NCBI GenBank assembly: GCA_031292355.1
Contig: JARLHI010000055.1
Coordinates: forward strand, 310,001-374,000
Direction of reading: 5' to 3'
From: Candidatus Obscuribacterales bacterium
Lineage (GTDB): Bacteria > Cyanobacteriota > Vampirovibrionia > Obscuribacterales > Obscuribacteraceae
DNA: 64,000 bases
In this document: positions 1-9,479 of the stretch, in pieces
Layout: the number at the start of each line of letters is the position of its first letter
Numbering within the stretch: position 1 is the first letter of the stretch
Translations under genes and position numbers: made by a program
The notes under the pieces: generated by a model
Seen by the model: only the letters and a program-made list of their open reading frames with translations
Database searches by the model: none
What the model was told of the DNA's origin: nothing

Positions 1-1872
1 CGCTTAAGGGCTCAAAGAGGCTCAATATCAGTAGTCGCTCTGATTTTGGCTTTTTTCGTGATTTTACCCCTGGCCTTTTTAGGGTTCGAGATGTCTCGAT
101 TATTCCTGATTCAGTCTGAACTGCAGCACGTTCTCGATGCTGCGGCTCTCTCAGGGACGGCAGCCCTGGCGAGTTCTCCGACAGGTTTTACCGTCGCCCA
201 ACAACGACAGCAGGCAATGCAAACCGCCGTCAATAACTTTTGTCAGAACAGCATTTTGCAAACTAGCTTCGTTCCTGGCACGAACCTCTCCTACAATCTG
301 AACACAGCGCCAGACAATACGAACCCTGCACTGCACAGCGCCATTATCAACGTCACGCTTTACAATCAAGCAGGTGTGGCCCAGCCGACAGATAGTCAGA
401 CCGCGACCGTAATGAAAATCGCGGCAGCCTATACAGACCAACCGATGTTTCTTAAGCAAGCAGCCAGTCTCATTCCTAGCATTCAAAGCCTTTTCACAGT
501 GCGCGCTTATTCAACAGGTGGTTTACCACAACTTGACCTGGCACTATGCTTCGACGTATCGGGTTCCATGGACGATGAAACCCCAGTCCACTTTGTCCGT
601 CGTTATTGGGACGGTTCGATAAGAGCTGTTAATTACCTGGACGTTACTGGTGCCAACCTCACAGGCGACCCAGGTTTGACGATTTACAGCTTGACCTATC
701 CACCACCAACTGGTACCAGTTTAAACGCTACATGGCCGCAGAATTTGTCATATGCGTCATATCCGAATCCTGGTCATTACAACAATCCGTACGTATTCAG
801 CGAAGGATATTACACTGGTGGAACTAATCCTCTCATAGGGTTACGATCGCTTGCATCAGCTCCTGCCGGCTCAGCCTGCCCAGAACAAGGAAGACCGCCA
901 GGCAACTATCAAGCTTCTAATCCGGCACTGACCAATGGTAATGGCATCAATCCAAGCGCCTTGTCTACGGGCTTCACTGACATGGTTGTTTTAACTGCTG
1001 GTTTCCCAACCTATCAGGTTGCAGTGGAAGCATCGCGTGGCAACCTGGCTAGCGCTTCCATCTTGTCAACAAGTATGGGAGGCACTACAACCAGTAATAC
1101 AGTTAGCCCCAAATTAACCGGATACTCCATTTCACCAACTTGCTATAACGACTACTGGACTGCAGTCAATAATGCGGCTGAACCAATTAGTGATGCCAAA
1201 ACAGCTGCTGTCAACTTCTTCAACTTGATGAATACCAGTGCAAATGCACACTTTATGCTGGAAACTTTTTCTACTAGCGCCCCTGCGTTAGCCACAGGTG
1301 GAAGCCCGACGAGCACTTATGTAGATCCTACCAACACAAGTAGCGAAAAGACTGACGTCGGCTACGCAGCTGGTGGCACCAGCAGTTTCCCGTTACCCTT
1401 GGTACCACTAAACCAGACCCAAAGTCAGCTAACGCCGTGTATCAATGCCGTTTCAACCGGAGGTGGCGGGGTAAACACAGGACTTATAGCAGAAGGCAAA
1501 ACCGACATCGCCGATGCTTTACAAGAGGCGTATAGTGAACTAACGAACTCTGCGCTTTATCGCCCGACGGCTAAGCGAGCAATTATTCTGTTCACTGATG
1601 GAATTCCTAACATGCCAGCCTCAGACCCCAATACCCCTGCTCAAAACATAGCGCGCGCTTGTAACACAGCTGGAATCCCTATCTACACCATCGGTTTATC
1701 GACTAACTCCCAGGTAGTTGCCCAAGAAGCCACCTTCCTTGGACAAACTGCAAGTCCTGGTCTTGCGTTCTTGTCTGGAAATAAAGCTACATACACTCCT
1801 GTAGCCACCTCTACTGCCTTAAACAATGCGTTCCAACAAATCGCTCGGTCACTCGTAGTTCTTCAACAATAA
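1..1872 (+). CDS. TadG-like pilus assembly protein with VWA domain (5' truncated by window edge)
   Basis: The reading frame is open to base 1, and the codons before the TTG at 46 read as a TadG-type N-terminus (RAQRGSISVVALIL), so the gene starts outside the window. The N-terminus has one hydrophobic segment (about bases 25-100), as in TadE/TadG membrane-anchored pseudopilin-like proteins. A von Willebrand factor A domain follows: a MIDAS motif DVSGSM is encoded from 553, and a second acidic strand FTDGIPN lies near 1590. The region between is long and Ser/Thr/Gly/Asn-rich, as in exported TadG-like proteins. The family is associated with assembly of Flp/Tad pili or surface attachment. The next gene is TadE-like, which supports a tad-type locus, but no tadA/B/C or flp gene is visible. 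The true start is not visible. Confidence 0.85.
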   Translation, partial: RLRAQRGSISVVALILAFFVILPLAFLGFEMSRLFLIQSELQHVLDAAALSGTAALASSPTGFTVAQQRQQAMQTAVNNFCQNSILQTSFVPGTNLSYNLNTAPDNTNPALHSAIINVTLYNQAGVAQPTDSQTATVMKIAAAYTDQPMFLKQAASLIPSIQSLFTVRAYSTGGLPQLDLALCFDVSGSMDDETPVHFVRRYWDGSIRAVNYLDVTGANLTGDPGLTIYSLTYPPPTGTSLNATWPQNLSYASYPNPGHYNNPYVFSEGYYTGGTNPLIGLRSLASAPAGSACPEQGRPPGNYQASNPALTNGNGINPSALSTGFTDMVVLTAGFPTYQVAVEASRGNLASASILSTSMGGTTTSNTVSPKLTGYSISPTCYNDYWTAVNNAAEPISDAKTAAVNFFNLMNTSANAHFMLETFSTSAPALATGGSPTSTYVDPTNTSSEKTDVGYAAGGTSSFPLPLVPLNQTQSQLTPCINAVSTGGGGVNTGLIAEGKTDIADALQEAYSELTNSALYRPTAKRAIILFTDGIPNMPASDPNTPAQNIARACNTAGIPIYTIGLSTNSQVVAQEATFLGQTASPGLAFLSGNKATYTPVATSTALNNAFQQIARSLVVLQQ

Positions 1873-1887
1873 AAACCTCAGGTACTT

Positions 1888-2775
1888 ATGAAAAGCATAA
1901 TCAAGACTTATAAGAAGTGGAGAAAGGCGCGCGGCGTGATGGCTGCAGAGGTGGCAATTATTGGCACCTTGATGGTCGTACTGTCGGCTGTCGGATTCAA
2001 TATGTTTATCACCGTCTGGGGTTTCAGCACGCTAGACAATGCCGCCCGAGATGCGGCGAGAGCTGCGGCATCGACCCAAGACAAAACAAGTGCAATTGCG
2101 GCGGCTCAGCAAGCTTTGCTCGCTCATCCAACAGATGGGTACTTCGTCACGGCATTTACTAATACCGGCACCCTTCCAGATTTTGCTTATAACGAGCCCC
2201 CTACGACGGTTCCAATTTGCACAGTGACCACACGCTGCTTGGTGCGAGTGCCGATCGCTATGAATACGTTTGGAAGTAACGCCACTGACGCAGGGCAAAT
2301 TCCCTACGCTCGCACGTATACGTTTCCCATTTTAGGACTGCCTTACACCCCACCTGCTTCTGGTCCAGCTCCTGCTCCCGCCACAGTAGCTCCCCCACCA
2401 GCTCCTCCACCAGCGCCTCCCGTGACTCCGCCTGCGCCGCCGCCTGCACCGACAAATCCTCCTCCTGCACCGGTCACCAATCCGACGACCAATCCGGCGC
2501 CACCAGTGACACATCCTGCTCCGGCTCCGACGCATCCTGCTCCGGCTCCGACGCATCCTGCGCCAGCACCAACGCATCCTGCGCCAGCTCCAACACATCC
2601 CGCACCAGCTCCGACGCATCCTGCGCCCGCACCAACAACTCCTCCTCCTGCACCGGTCACTCATCCTGCGACCAATCCGGCGCCACCGACCACTCCGCCG
2701 CCTGCACCGGTCACTCACCCAGCCCCTGCACCAGCACCGGTACCAGTCCCACCTCCAGCACCTCCAGAAAATTGA
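1888..2775 (+). CDS. TadE-like pseudopilin-type protein with proline-rich repeat tail
   Basis: A short basic N-terminus precedes GVMAAEVAIIGTLMVVLSAVGFN, a TadE/prepilin-like hydrophobic helix (residues about 17-45) with an acidic residue near its start. Residues 46-150 are a small extracellular-type domain with two Cys (CTVTTRC). From about residue 155 the protein is almost only Pro, Ala, Thr, Val and His, including six perfect heptads HPAPAPT. Such tails usually act as extended spacers through the wall or as surface display stalks. The gene begins 15 nt after the TadG-like gene and its TGA overlaps the next gene's start, so the genes are probably co-transcribed. The TadE assignment is family-level; the tail is not a standard TadE part. 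Confidence 0.75.
   Translation: MKSIIKTYKKWRKARGVMAAEVAIIGTLMVVLSAVGFNMFITVWGFSTLDNAARDAARAAASTQDKTSAIAAAQQALLAHPTDGYFVTAFTNTGTLPDFAYNEPPTTVPICTVTTRCLVRVPIAMNTFGSNATDAGQIPYARTYTFPILGLPYTPPASGPAPAPATVAPPPAPPPAPPVTPPAPPPAPTNPPPAPVTNPTTNPAPPVTHPAPAPTHPAPAPTHPAPAPTHPAPAPTHPAPAPTHPAPAPTTPPPAPVTHPATNPAPPTTPPPAPVTHPAPAPAPVPVPPPAPPEN
2512..2637 (+). repeat. Six tandem 21-bp units encoding HPAPAPT
   Basis: Six contiguous 21-bp units (2512, 2533, 2554, 2575, 2596, 2617) each encode His-Pro-Ala-Pro-Ala-Pro-Thr. The codons differ at third positions between units while the peptide is unchanged, which suggests selection on the protein. Less regular Pro-rich repeats flank both sides (about 2390-2760). In-frame unit number could vary between strains. 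Confidence 0.9.
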
Positions 2776-3479
2776 ACCTGATACTTTCAATACTGGTTGC
2801 TATCTTCATCGCGGCGACGATATGCCAAAGCGTAATTGCTCTTGGCGTATCGTCCAGCTATGAGGACTACTGGCCAGTCTTCTGGAAACGGCTGGAAATC
2901 GCACGAGCCGAAGCGGCGAAACCGAGCGGCTTAAATCCTCAGAAAAGAAAAGAGCTAGAACAACTTCTCTGGTCCAACAGCGAATTGACTGAAACAGAAA
3001 AACTAGTCTCGGAAGATTGGACAGCTAGCCAACAAAATGTGAAAGGCTTTGATGCTAAGTACAGGGAGAACGTGTCAAAACATGCAAACCTGGTAATGGA
3101 CATGTCAGGCTATTCGACAGCAATTACAGATTACAAATCAAACCTTGACCGTGATCGTTACTTCGATCAAGGGAAGAAATATGTAGGAGTCGACTTCAAT
3201 AACCTTGGTATTGCCTACCATCTGCTCGCTACCAGCACAACAGAGCCCAAAGCTAGAGCTGAAGCATTTGCGCAAGCACTCGAAAACTTAAGACTGGCAG
3301 AACAGGAGTTTCGTAAGATAAATAACAACGACGCGCTTTTCATCAATCTTGCCAATCAATACGGGTTGTTGCAAGAGATGCATGACAGAAAACAGGCGAT
3401 TGAAGTTTTCGCTAAACTGCAAAAGGTAGACACTCAGCCAGATAAATACATCCGGGATTTGGTGCTCGAACAACAATGA
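2772..3479 (+). CDS. Membrane-anchored TPR-like protein of unknown function
   Basis: 235 residues from a TTG that overlaps the TGA of the TadE-like gene (TTGA), implying translational coupling. Residues 2-24 form one hydrophobic segment (signal anchor or signal peptide). The rest is charged and helical; residues about 140-225 look like two tetratricopeptide-type helix pairs (NLGIAYHLL, ALENLRLAEQEF, NLANQYGLLQEMHDRKQAIEVFAKL). TPRs mediate protein contacts, so an accessory role in the preceding Tad-type locus is plausible but inferred only from coupling. Its TGA overlaps the next ATG by 4 nt. Confidence 0.7.
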   Translation: MNLILSILVAIFIAATICQSVIALGVSSSYEDYWPVFWKRLEIARAEAAKPSGLNPQKRKELEQLLWSNSELTETEKLVSEDWTASQQNVKGFDAKYRENVSKHANLVMDMSGYSTAITDYKSNLDRDRYFDQGKKYVGVDFNNLGIAYHLLATSTTEPKARAEAFAQALENLRLAEQEFRKINNNDALFINLANQYGLLQEMHDRKQAIEVFAKLQKVDTQPDKYIRDLVLEQQ

Positions 3480-4528
3480 GCAATGTAATTTCAATTTCAG
3501 ACAATATAGCTAAAGGCACGTTCAAAGAATTGACGTTCGGCAGAAACTCTCTGTTTGACGTCTTTTTCATATTGCTCGGCGGGCTACCCCTCTATATTGT
3601 GCTTTTATGGGCTATCGGAGAAAAAACCCTCCTAAACAACGTTCCCTTTGACTATGCCTTCTGGGCCAACCAAATCGTCAGCATGCCGCATGTCTGGGCA
3701 ACTTATTTTCGCTTGAGCCGAAAAATCAACGAAGGTAAAATCAATTATCTTATGGGATTTCCGGCCTACATTGCTATCGTTGCATCTCTTATAGCTGCCA
3801 CCATGTACGGCTTCTTCCTCGTTGCAATGACTGCGGTGAACGTTTGGCAAACGTACCATTATCTACGGCAAACCTACGGCGTATCGAGATTTTTTGCCCG
3901 CCCGGCTGGCGAAACAGAGCAAGAAAGAAGTCTATCGTTTTGGGCTTATCACCTGGGCATGCCCATCTTCATTTTGGGCAGATGGAATATGCTCTATATT
4001 TTCTGGAATGGCAAGCCATCAGACGCCATCATTCCAGTAGGTTTTCCTACACCCTTACTAAATTCTTTGTGGGCACTTGCCTTCGTGGGAATTGCCATCG
4101 GCTTGTACAACGAAGTAATCAAATACCGACGCGCTCACAAAAGCTTTGATTGTAGTGGACTGGTAAATCTGACTACCTACTATGTCATGCATTGGTACGG
4201 CTTCCTTTCGATAGAAAATTACATGACTGGCTTCATTGCCATTACCATTTTCCATGCTATGCAGTATCTAGCTATTTCTTGGAGATTGGAAAACAGACAA
4301 GAAACGACTCATTTCGTCATCTATAAAGTGTGGAAGTATTTTCCCACCGTTGCTTCTTTTGGTTTGTTCTGGATCATCCTTTACGTTGTTGGCGATTTTG
4401 CAACGACACGCATTTTCCCATTGGGTAACTTCTTCATGCCTGTGTTTGCATCAATTTGTTTATCGTCAGTGTCTGCGCACCATTATCTGGTTGATACCAT
4501 GTTGTGGGGCCGCAAGGCAGGAATATAG
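3476..4528 (+). CDS. Polytopic membrane protein, unknown function
   Basis: 350 residues with about eight hydrophobic helices (for example around residues 27-47, 57-70, 92-125, 155-175, 195-212, 240-262, 288-308, 318-335). Conserved-looking polar features sit within or beside helices: MPHVWATYFRLSR, WQTYHYLRQTYGV and FHAMQYLAISWRLE. Several His residues near the membrane recall Brp/Blh-type or desaturase-like membrane proteins, but the match is too weak to name. The start overlaps the upstream stop (ATGA), and the TAG overlaps the next gene's GTG, so it lies inside a tightly packed operon. Function unknown. Confidence 0.75.
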   Translation: MSNVISISDNIAKGTFKELTFGRNSLFDVFFILLGGLPLYIVLLWAIGEKTLLNNVPFDYAFWANQIVSMPHVWATYFRLSRKINEGKINYLMGFPAYIAIVASLIAATMYGFFLVAMTAVNVWQTYHYLRQTYGVSRFFARPAGETEQERSLSFWAYHLGMPIFILGRWNMLYIFWNGKPSDAIIPVGFPTPLLNSLWALAFVGIAIGLYNEVIKYRRAHKSFDCSGLVNLTTYYVMHWYGFLSIENYMTGFIAITIFHAMQYLAISWRLENRQETTHFVIYKVWKYFPTVASFGLFWIILYVVGDFATTRIFPLGNFFMPVFASICLSSVSAHHYLVDTMLWGRKAGI

Positions 4529-4884
4529 TGTCTGACAAAATTACTGTCTACGAAAAACCAACTTGTTCTAAATGTCGCGAAATGACTAAACTGCTCAAAG
4601 AGGGCGGTTTCGATTTTGACAAGGTCAATTACTACATCGAGCCATTCAGCGAATCTAAGCTGAAAGGTTTGTTGAAAAAAATGGGCATAGCTCCTCGCGA
4701 ACTGCTGCGCACAAGCGAATCCATCTACAAAGAATTGGGTCTCGCCAAAAAGGATTTGAGCGATACCGAATTAATAGAGCTAATGGTCAAGCATCCAGAT
4801 CTTGTGCAGAGACCTATAGTTGAACGCGGAAACAAAGCTGTTCTTGGAAGGCCGACCGAAAACGTACAGTCACTTCTAAAGTAA
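4528..4884 (+). CDS. ArsC/Spx-family protein (arsenate reductase-like)
   Basis: 118 residues from a GTG at 4528, which overlaps the previous TAG and has an AAGGCAGGA ribosome-binding sequence just upstream; an earlier GTG at 4504 gives eight extra residues without family similarity. It has a thioredoxin-like fold with KPTCSKC near the N-terminus (C13-x-x-C16) and the ArsC signature QRPIVERGNKAVLGRP near the C-terminus. Glutaredoxin-linked ArsC proteins reduce arsenate using the first Cys; Spx-type relatives are redox regulators. The CxxC pair and short length fit the YffB/ArsC-like subgroup, so true arsenate reduction is unproven. The gene converges on topB with a 3-nt gap. Confidence 0.8.
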   Translation: MSDKITVYEKPTCSKCREMTKLLKEGGFDFDKVNYYIEPFSESKLKGLLKKMGIAPRELLRTSESIYKELGLAKKDLSDTELIELMVKHPDLVQRPIVERGNKAVLGRPTENVQSLLK

Positions 4885-4887
4885 GTC

Positions 4888-7380
4888 CTACGATGTTGCT
4901 GCCGCCGTTGTGGCTGGCTCTACGCCTTGTGGCGCGTTTTCAAATTCGAAGCGAACTTTCCATTCGGCGTTGATAAACAAACGAGCGTCGTAAATTCCGG
5001 TGCCGGATTTTTTCTTGAAGCCTCGAATCAAATCGGTTTTGCCTTTTTGTACGAGCTGCTTCATCAATTCGTCAGTTAATTCAACGCCACTTACTTCGCG
5101 CCAAACAGAAAAAGTGCAGCCTTCTCGCCAGCGATTGCAACCAGCTCCTTTGGGGGTCTGACGGACAACGCCTTGTTTGCATTGAGGGCAGGCCCCTAGA
5201 TCTTCGCCGCTCGTTTTTGCACCGCCAGCACCGCCGCCAACGGCCACAGCAGCCGAACCTTCTGGCCGAATTTTGAAGTCTTCGCAGACGACCAATTTCG
5301 CGTCATATTTGGTGATGCCATCTTTTTTGGTCAGACCTTTAATCAGCTTGGTCTCGCGTTTTTCGACGAGGTCTTTGATATGCGTGTCGGTCAAAGTCTT
5401 GCCATATTGCTCGCGCCAGATTGTGAAATTGCAACCTTCTTTCCAGCGATGGCAACCAGCACCTTTTGGAGTTTGCACAACGACTCCTTTTTCGCATTGC
5501 GGGCAGGCACCGAAATTTTCACCTTGAGGCGGCAAAGAAGAAGTGGCAGCAGCAACGTCCGGCAAAATGCGCCGAACAAAAGAAGCAATATCGTCTTCAA
5601 ACGAATGCAACTTCAATTTGCCATCTTGCATATCAGCCAGTTGCTGCTCCCATATGGCAGTCAGGGCCACGTTTTTCAAGTCTCCATGCACTTGCTCGTG
5701 CAATGCTAATCCCTTGCCTGTTGGTACCAGCGCTTTTTTAGCGCGCTCGATATAGCCGGTCTGCAAGAGTCTTTCGATAATTGCCGCGCGAGTCGCCGGA
5801 GTGCCGATGCCTTTTTGCTTCATGTAGCTAGCGAGGTCCTCGTCGTCGAGATCGCGCCCGGCGTTTTTCATAGCCGTAAGCAAGGTACCATCATCATATT
5901 GTTTGGGCGGATTGGTTTTGTTCTCTTTTAGAGTCGCCTTTTTCTTGGGCACTTGCTGGCCTTTAGCAAGCGGCGGCAATTGCTGCGATTCGTCGTCGGC
6001 GTCCTTTTTCTTCTTTTCACCCTCATCGGATTTTGGCTCAAGAATGGTCCAACCTGGATCTTTGATCACAAATCCGCGCGCTCTAAATGAGTGTTTATCG
6101 AGAGCAATTATGGCCGTCGTTTCGTCACGAATTTCTGGTGGCAAAAAGATGCTGAGAAATCTTTGCGCGACTAGTTGATAAACGTTCTTTTGTTTTTCAG
6201 GAAGATTACTTTGAGGTGTGCCGTGCGTCGGAATGATGGCATGGTGATCTGTCAATTTAGTGTCGTCTACATAACTCTTCGAAAGTTTTGGACGCAACAA
6301 GCCTGCTGTAATTTTGCCAGGCACGATGTCTTCTTTAGCAAAAGCTTCAAGAGTCTTAGCCGAAGCTCCTTTTAAAACTGTCGACAGAGTGCGTGGCAAC
6401 TCGGCCACCATATCGTTTGAAAGATGTCGCGATTCAGTTCTTGGATACGAAATCAGTTTATATTCTTCATAGAGACTCTGAGCAATGGTCAGAGTTTCCT
6501 GAGCGGTGTAGCCAAAACGTTTGTTCGCTTCTTTTTGCAACGTGAGCAAATCATAGAGAGCAGGCGCACGCGTTTTCTTTTCGGCGGTGATAACCGATTG
6601 AACAACTCCTTTCTCAATCGACTTTATGTCGTTGACAATTTCTTGCGCGACGGCTTTGTCTTGCAGCCTGGTCTGCGGCTCTTCGCCAGGCGTAATATAA
6701 CGAGCGACAAAACTGGGATCGAAGTTGACGAGAATTTCGTAAAAAGGAGTGGCTTTAAAATTGTCGATTGTGATTTGTCTATCGCAAATCAAAGCGAGAG
6801 TTGGTGTTTGCACCCGCCCAATTGTGCAGAGCTGGCGATTGATGGCAGTGTAAGCTCTGGTGAAATTCAAACCGACAACCCAATCTGCATGCGCACGAGC
6901 GGTGGCGGCATCCGCTAGATTGTCGAATTCCGAGGACGATTTCAGTTTGGCCAGACCATCTTTGATAGCTTCGGCGGTTAACGAGCTAATCCATAAGCGC
7001 TCAACCGGAACTGTCGCCCCAGCCAGCATATAAATCAAGCGAAAAATATGTTCGCCTTCTCGCCCGGCGTCTGTTGCGCAAATAATGCTTTCGGTGTCGG
7101 GACTGCAGAAAAGCTTTTTGATGACATGAAATTGAGCGCTGGATTTTTCAACAACACGATACTTCCAGTCGCTCGGAATCATCGGTAATTGAGCAAGACG
7201 CCAGGGACTGCCCCAGGCGGCATTCATTTCTTCCGGCTCAGCCATGGTGACGAGGTGGCCGAAAGCATATGTAACGGCATAGCCATTGCCTTCGAAATAC
7301 CCCTCGCGCTTATTCGTAGCGCCAAGCACTGCCGCTATATCGCGTGCCACTGAGGGTTTTTCGGCAAGAACGACTTTCAT
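4888..7380 (-). CDS. topB: DNA topoisomerase III (type IA)
   Basis: 830 residues. A TOPRIM domain begins at LAEKPSVARDI (residues 5-15), with the acidic motif DAGREGE at 104-110; the usual family motif is DADREGE, so one Asp is replaced by Gly. The catalytic region has SYPRTESRHLS with active-site Tyr312. Domain IV motifs (TIGRVQTPTLAL, residues 186-197) are intact. The C-terminus carries two zinc-ribbon-like topoisomerase repeats, each with GACPQC and GAGC(H/N)RW..GC motifs (about residues 625-690 and 715-790). Type IA enzymes relax negative supercoils and decatenate DNA intermediates. The gene stands alone and converges with the ArsC-family gene. The start is the ATG at 7380, directly before the conserved MKVVLAEKPS. 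Confidence 0.95.
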   Translation of the reverse strand: MKVVLAEKPSVARDIAAVLGATNKREGYFEGNGYAVTYAFGHLVTMAEPEEMNAAWGSPWRLAQLPMIPSDWKYRVVEKSSAQFHVIKKLFCSPDTESIICATDAGREGEHIFRLIYMLAGATVPVERLWISSLTAEAIKDGLAKLKSSSEFDNLADAATARAHADWVVGLNFTRAYTAINRQLCTIGRVQTPTLALICDRQITIDNFKATPFYEILVNFDPSFVARYITPGEEPQTRLQDKAVAQEIVNDIKSIEKGVVQSVITAEKKTRAPALYDLLTLQKEANKRFGYTAQETLTIAQSLYEEYKLISYPRTESRHLSNDMVAELPRTLSTVLKGASAKTLEAFAKEDIVPGKITAGLLRPKLSKSYVDDTKLTDHHAIIPTHGTPQSNLPEKQKNVYQLVAQRFLSIFLPPEIRDETTAIIALDKHSFRARGFVIKDPGWTILEPKSDEGEKKKKDADDESQQLPPLAKGQQVPKKKATLKENKTNPPKQYDDGTLLTAMKNAGRDLDDEDLASYMKQKGIGTPATRAAIIERLLQTGYIERAKKALVPTGKGLALHEQVHGDLKNVALTAIWEQQLADMQDGKLKLHSFEDDIASFVRRILPDVAAATSSLPPQGENFGACPQCEKGVVVQTPKGAGCHRWKEGCNFTIWREQYGKTLTDTHIKDLVEKRETKLIKGLTKKDGITKYDAKLVVCEDFKIRPEGSAAVAVGGGAGGAKTSGEDLGACPQCKQGVVRQTPKGAGCNRWREGCTFSVWREVSGVELTDELMKQLVQKGKTDLIRGFKKKSGTGIYDARLFINAEWKVRFEFENAPQGVEPATTAAATS

Positions 7381-7475
7381 CAGTTAATCTTCCAGCTTGG
7401 GTGGTCATTCCACTCTCTGCATGAAAGATACAGTGCTCGAGCATCCTTATCCAGAGCAAAACTTTTATCAATAAA

Positions 7476-8435
7476 TCAGGACTGATCCCAGGCTTTAGCT
7501 CGGCGAATCATGTTATCGATTTTGTGCTGAGTAACCGGATTAATCAAGGTATATTTTATCGAAGAGTCATTACCACCTTCGACAAGACCAAATAATTCAC
7601 GTTTGTGGTTCCAGACACCGCCGCCAGAATTACCAGTTTTACTGTGCAGTCGCGCTTCAATCATAGGACGATTCCAGTCCTCACCATAGCAAGTTTTGCT
7701 GTCGCAAGGGGTCAATGCGTGCACAGGTGCGGTTATTTTGACTGAACCTGGCGAAGCGTACAAATATTCGGCATCCATGGGATACCCGAGCCCCAATGCC
7801 TTGTCTCCAGGATGCACGAAAGACAAACTTTTAACGGCCTTAGCCACCTCAAATTTGCTCATTTGCTTGGGGTCGACTTTAATAGCAACAAGTGCCAGAT
7901 CTTCTTTAGGAGTGCGATCGACGACTCTACCTTCATGAGCGACACCATCTGGTGTGCGAACGTAAACATCCTTCAACTTTGAACCACGGTCGCCTCCAAC
8001 CACATGATTGTCAGTGAGGATCAACAGCTCATTTTTGTGACGCTTGCCGACAATGACACCGCTGCCACTGAAAGCAGAATCCTTTTTGTGATGACGTTCT
8101 CTTTCGGTTTCTTCGATATAAACCGATTTTCCCTTTTCCTCACGAAAAAGAGCTGGAATGTCGGAGTTAGCAAAGGTCCTGTAATCGCAGCCTTTGGTGG
8201 ATTTGCCCGACTGGAGATAGGCAATTTCGTCTGGACGGGGCTGGATCGAGCACTTGTGTCCTTTCAAATCATTAGCCGGAGGGTTGTAAACCTTCTCGTA
8301 CCAAGTTTGCACAGTAGCCGCAGACACCGGATTGCGACCATCCGGGTCGATGCTCGGATGATCCTTGGGTTTAACTGGTTTTTGGTCAATCTCGGACATG
8401 TGACCTGTGGGCTTTTTCAAGGCATAGGAATCCAA
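7476..8435 (-). CDS. Trypsin-like serine protease (S1 family)
   Basis: 319 residues from a TTG at 8435; an internal ATG at 8399 (MSEIDQKP) is an equally plausible start. The catalytic triad is visible: His144 in LTDNHVVGG, Asp179 in EDLALVAIK and Ser270 in GNSGGGVW, in the order and context of HtrA/S1-type peptidases. No PDZ domain follows, and no signal peptide is obvious, so export is uncertain. Four Cys (residues 62, 83, 244, 249) could form disulfides, which would argue for a non-cytoplasmic site. The N-terminal 110 residues are unlike known domains. The gene is monocistronic between topB and a long gap. Confidence 0.85.
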   Translation of the reverse strand: MDSYALKKPTGHMSEIDQKPVKPKDHPSIDPDGRNPVSAATVQTWYEKVYNPPANDLKGHKCSIQPRPDEIAYLQSGKSTKGCDYRTFANSDIPALFREEKGKSVYIEETERERHHKKDSAFSGSGVIVGKRHKNELLILTDNHVVGGDRGSKLKDVYVRTPDGVAHEGRVVDRTPKEDLALVAIKVDPKQMSKFEVAKAVKSLSFVHPGDKALGLGYPMDAEYLYASPGSVKITAPVHALTPCDSKTCYGEDWNRPMIEARLHSKTGNSGGGVWNHKRELFGLVEGGNDSSIKYTLINPVTQHKIDNMIRRAKAWDQS

Positions 8436-9479
8436 TTCTCAAATTAGACCTCGTTTTTGACATTGGTGTGACTTGAAACACAACGTTACAGTTGCGGAGA
8501 AAGCACCAAATATGGTGCTTCCAGAAATTACTTTTGACGATGCTGAATTCAACTGATTCATCACGTCGTTATGTTAGGTCGTGGACACTTTTAAATGGCC
8601 AATTGGTTCGTCAGTCCTTAATCGAAGTCTCGCAATGAAAATCAGGGAGTTGCCAAGCTTGCAGAGTTGCGAGTTGCCAAGCTTGCGCCACTCGCATTGG
8701 ACTGCATAAAATTCTATCAATTGGACTGACGTCCAATTGCAGATTATTTGCGTCTCTAAATCGAAGAGAGAAATTACCTCGACCGAATGCAATCAACTTT
8801 CGAAACGATGAATTACCCGACCAGTAGCCGCTCTGCCCCACTTCAACCGAAGAGAATATGAACGTAGGCTGTGTTTTGAATTGGCGTGGTGCTTTCGAAT
8901 AGAATCAAATTCGACATTGACCACTGGAGTTGCAAAACAGAGAATCTATCCAACAAAACTCGCATACTGTAAACGCTAGTCAGGCGTGCGTTTACGTCTA
9001 GCATGCAATCGCTGCCTCCGATGTCCATGCGCATCATTTTCGACATCGAAAATCATTTTTCGCAGCACTTTATTCTATACAATTTCTTTATGAGACTTAG
9101 CGCAAGGATGTCCATCCGCGCGAACCAGAATTTAAATATTAAAAACGGCTTACCGCCCAAGAGCCTCGCAGAGCGATTGCTTGAGCTCGTGGCGTTTTTA
9201 AAGCCTATATTCATATGTATTCGATAGGCTGAGTTCGCTTTATGCAGGTGATTTTGCCGCCGGCAATTTCGTAGACTCGAGATCTACTTCGTTTTTCCAT
9301 TCACGCAGCGGCGGTCCAATCTACTCACTTTATCTACTCATCAGTAAAACCAGCATCCTGCGACCGTCGGTCACTACCACTCAGTTTGAGTTTAGAAGAA
9401 CGATCACTGCAAAGCCAAACGAACGTCCATTTTGATGACTGCAAAGCATCAGAATTATCTACAGCCGTGGAGACGACCA
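8436..9479. other. 1.04-kb gap with small repeats, no convincing gene
   Basis: No open frame here has codon use or a ribosome-binding site supporting a gene. Visible structure: an 8-bp hairpin at 8501-8520 (AAGCACCA/TGGTGCTT, loop AATA); a 16-nt direct repeat GAGTTGCCAAGCTTGC at 8647-8662 and 8671-8686; and a perfect 9-bp inverted repeat CAATTGGAC/GTCCAATTG at 8718-8739 with a 4-nt loop. It may hold regulatory sites for the flanking divergent genes or decayed coding DNA. Confidence 0.5.

Noticed and set aside
2512..2637. Short tandem repeats as a possible CRISPR or origin
   Set aside because: Units are contiguous without spacers, in frame and encode an invariant heptapeptide.
2332..2790. Arg/Trp-rich and Gly/Ala-rich minus-strand frames
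   Set aside because: Antisense of the Pro-rich tandem repeat of the TadE-like gene.
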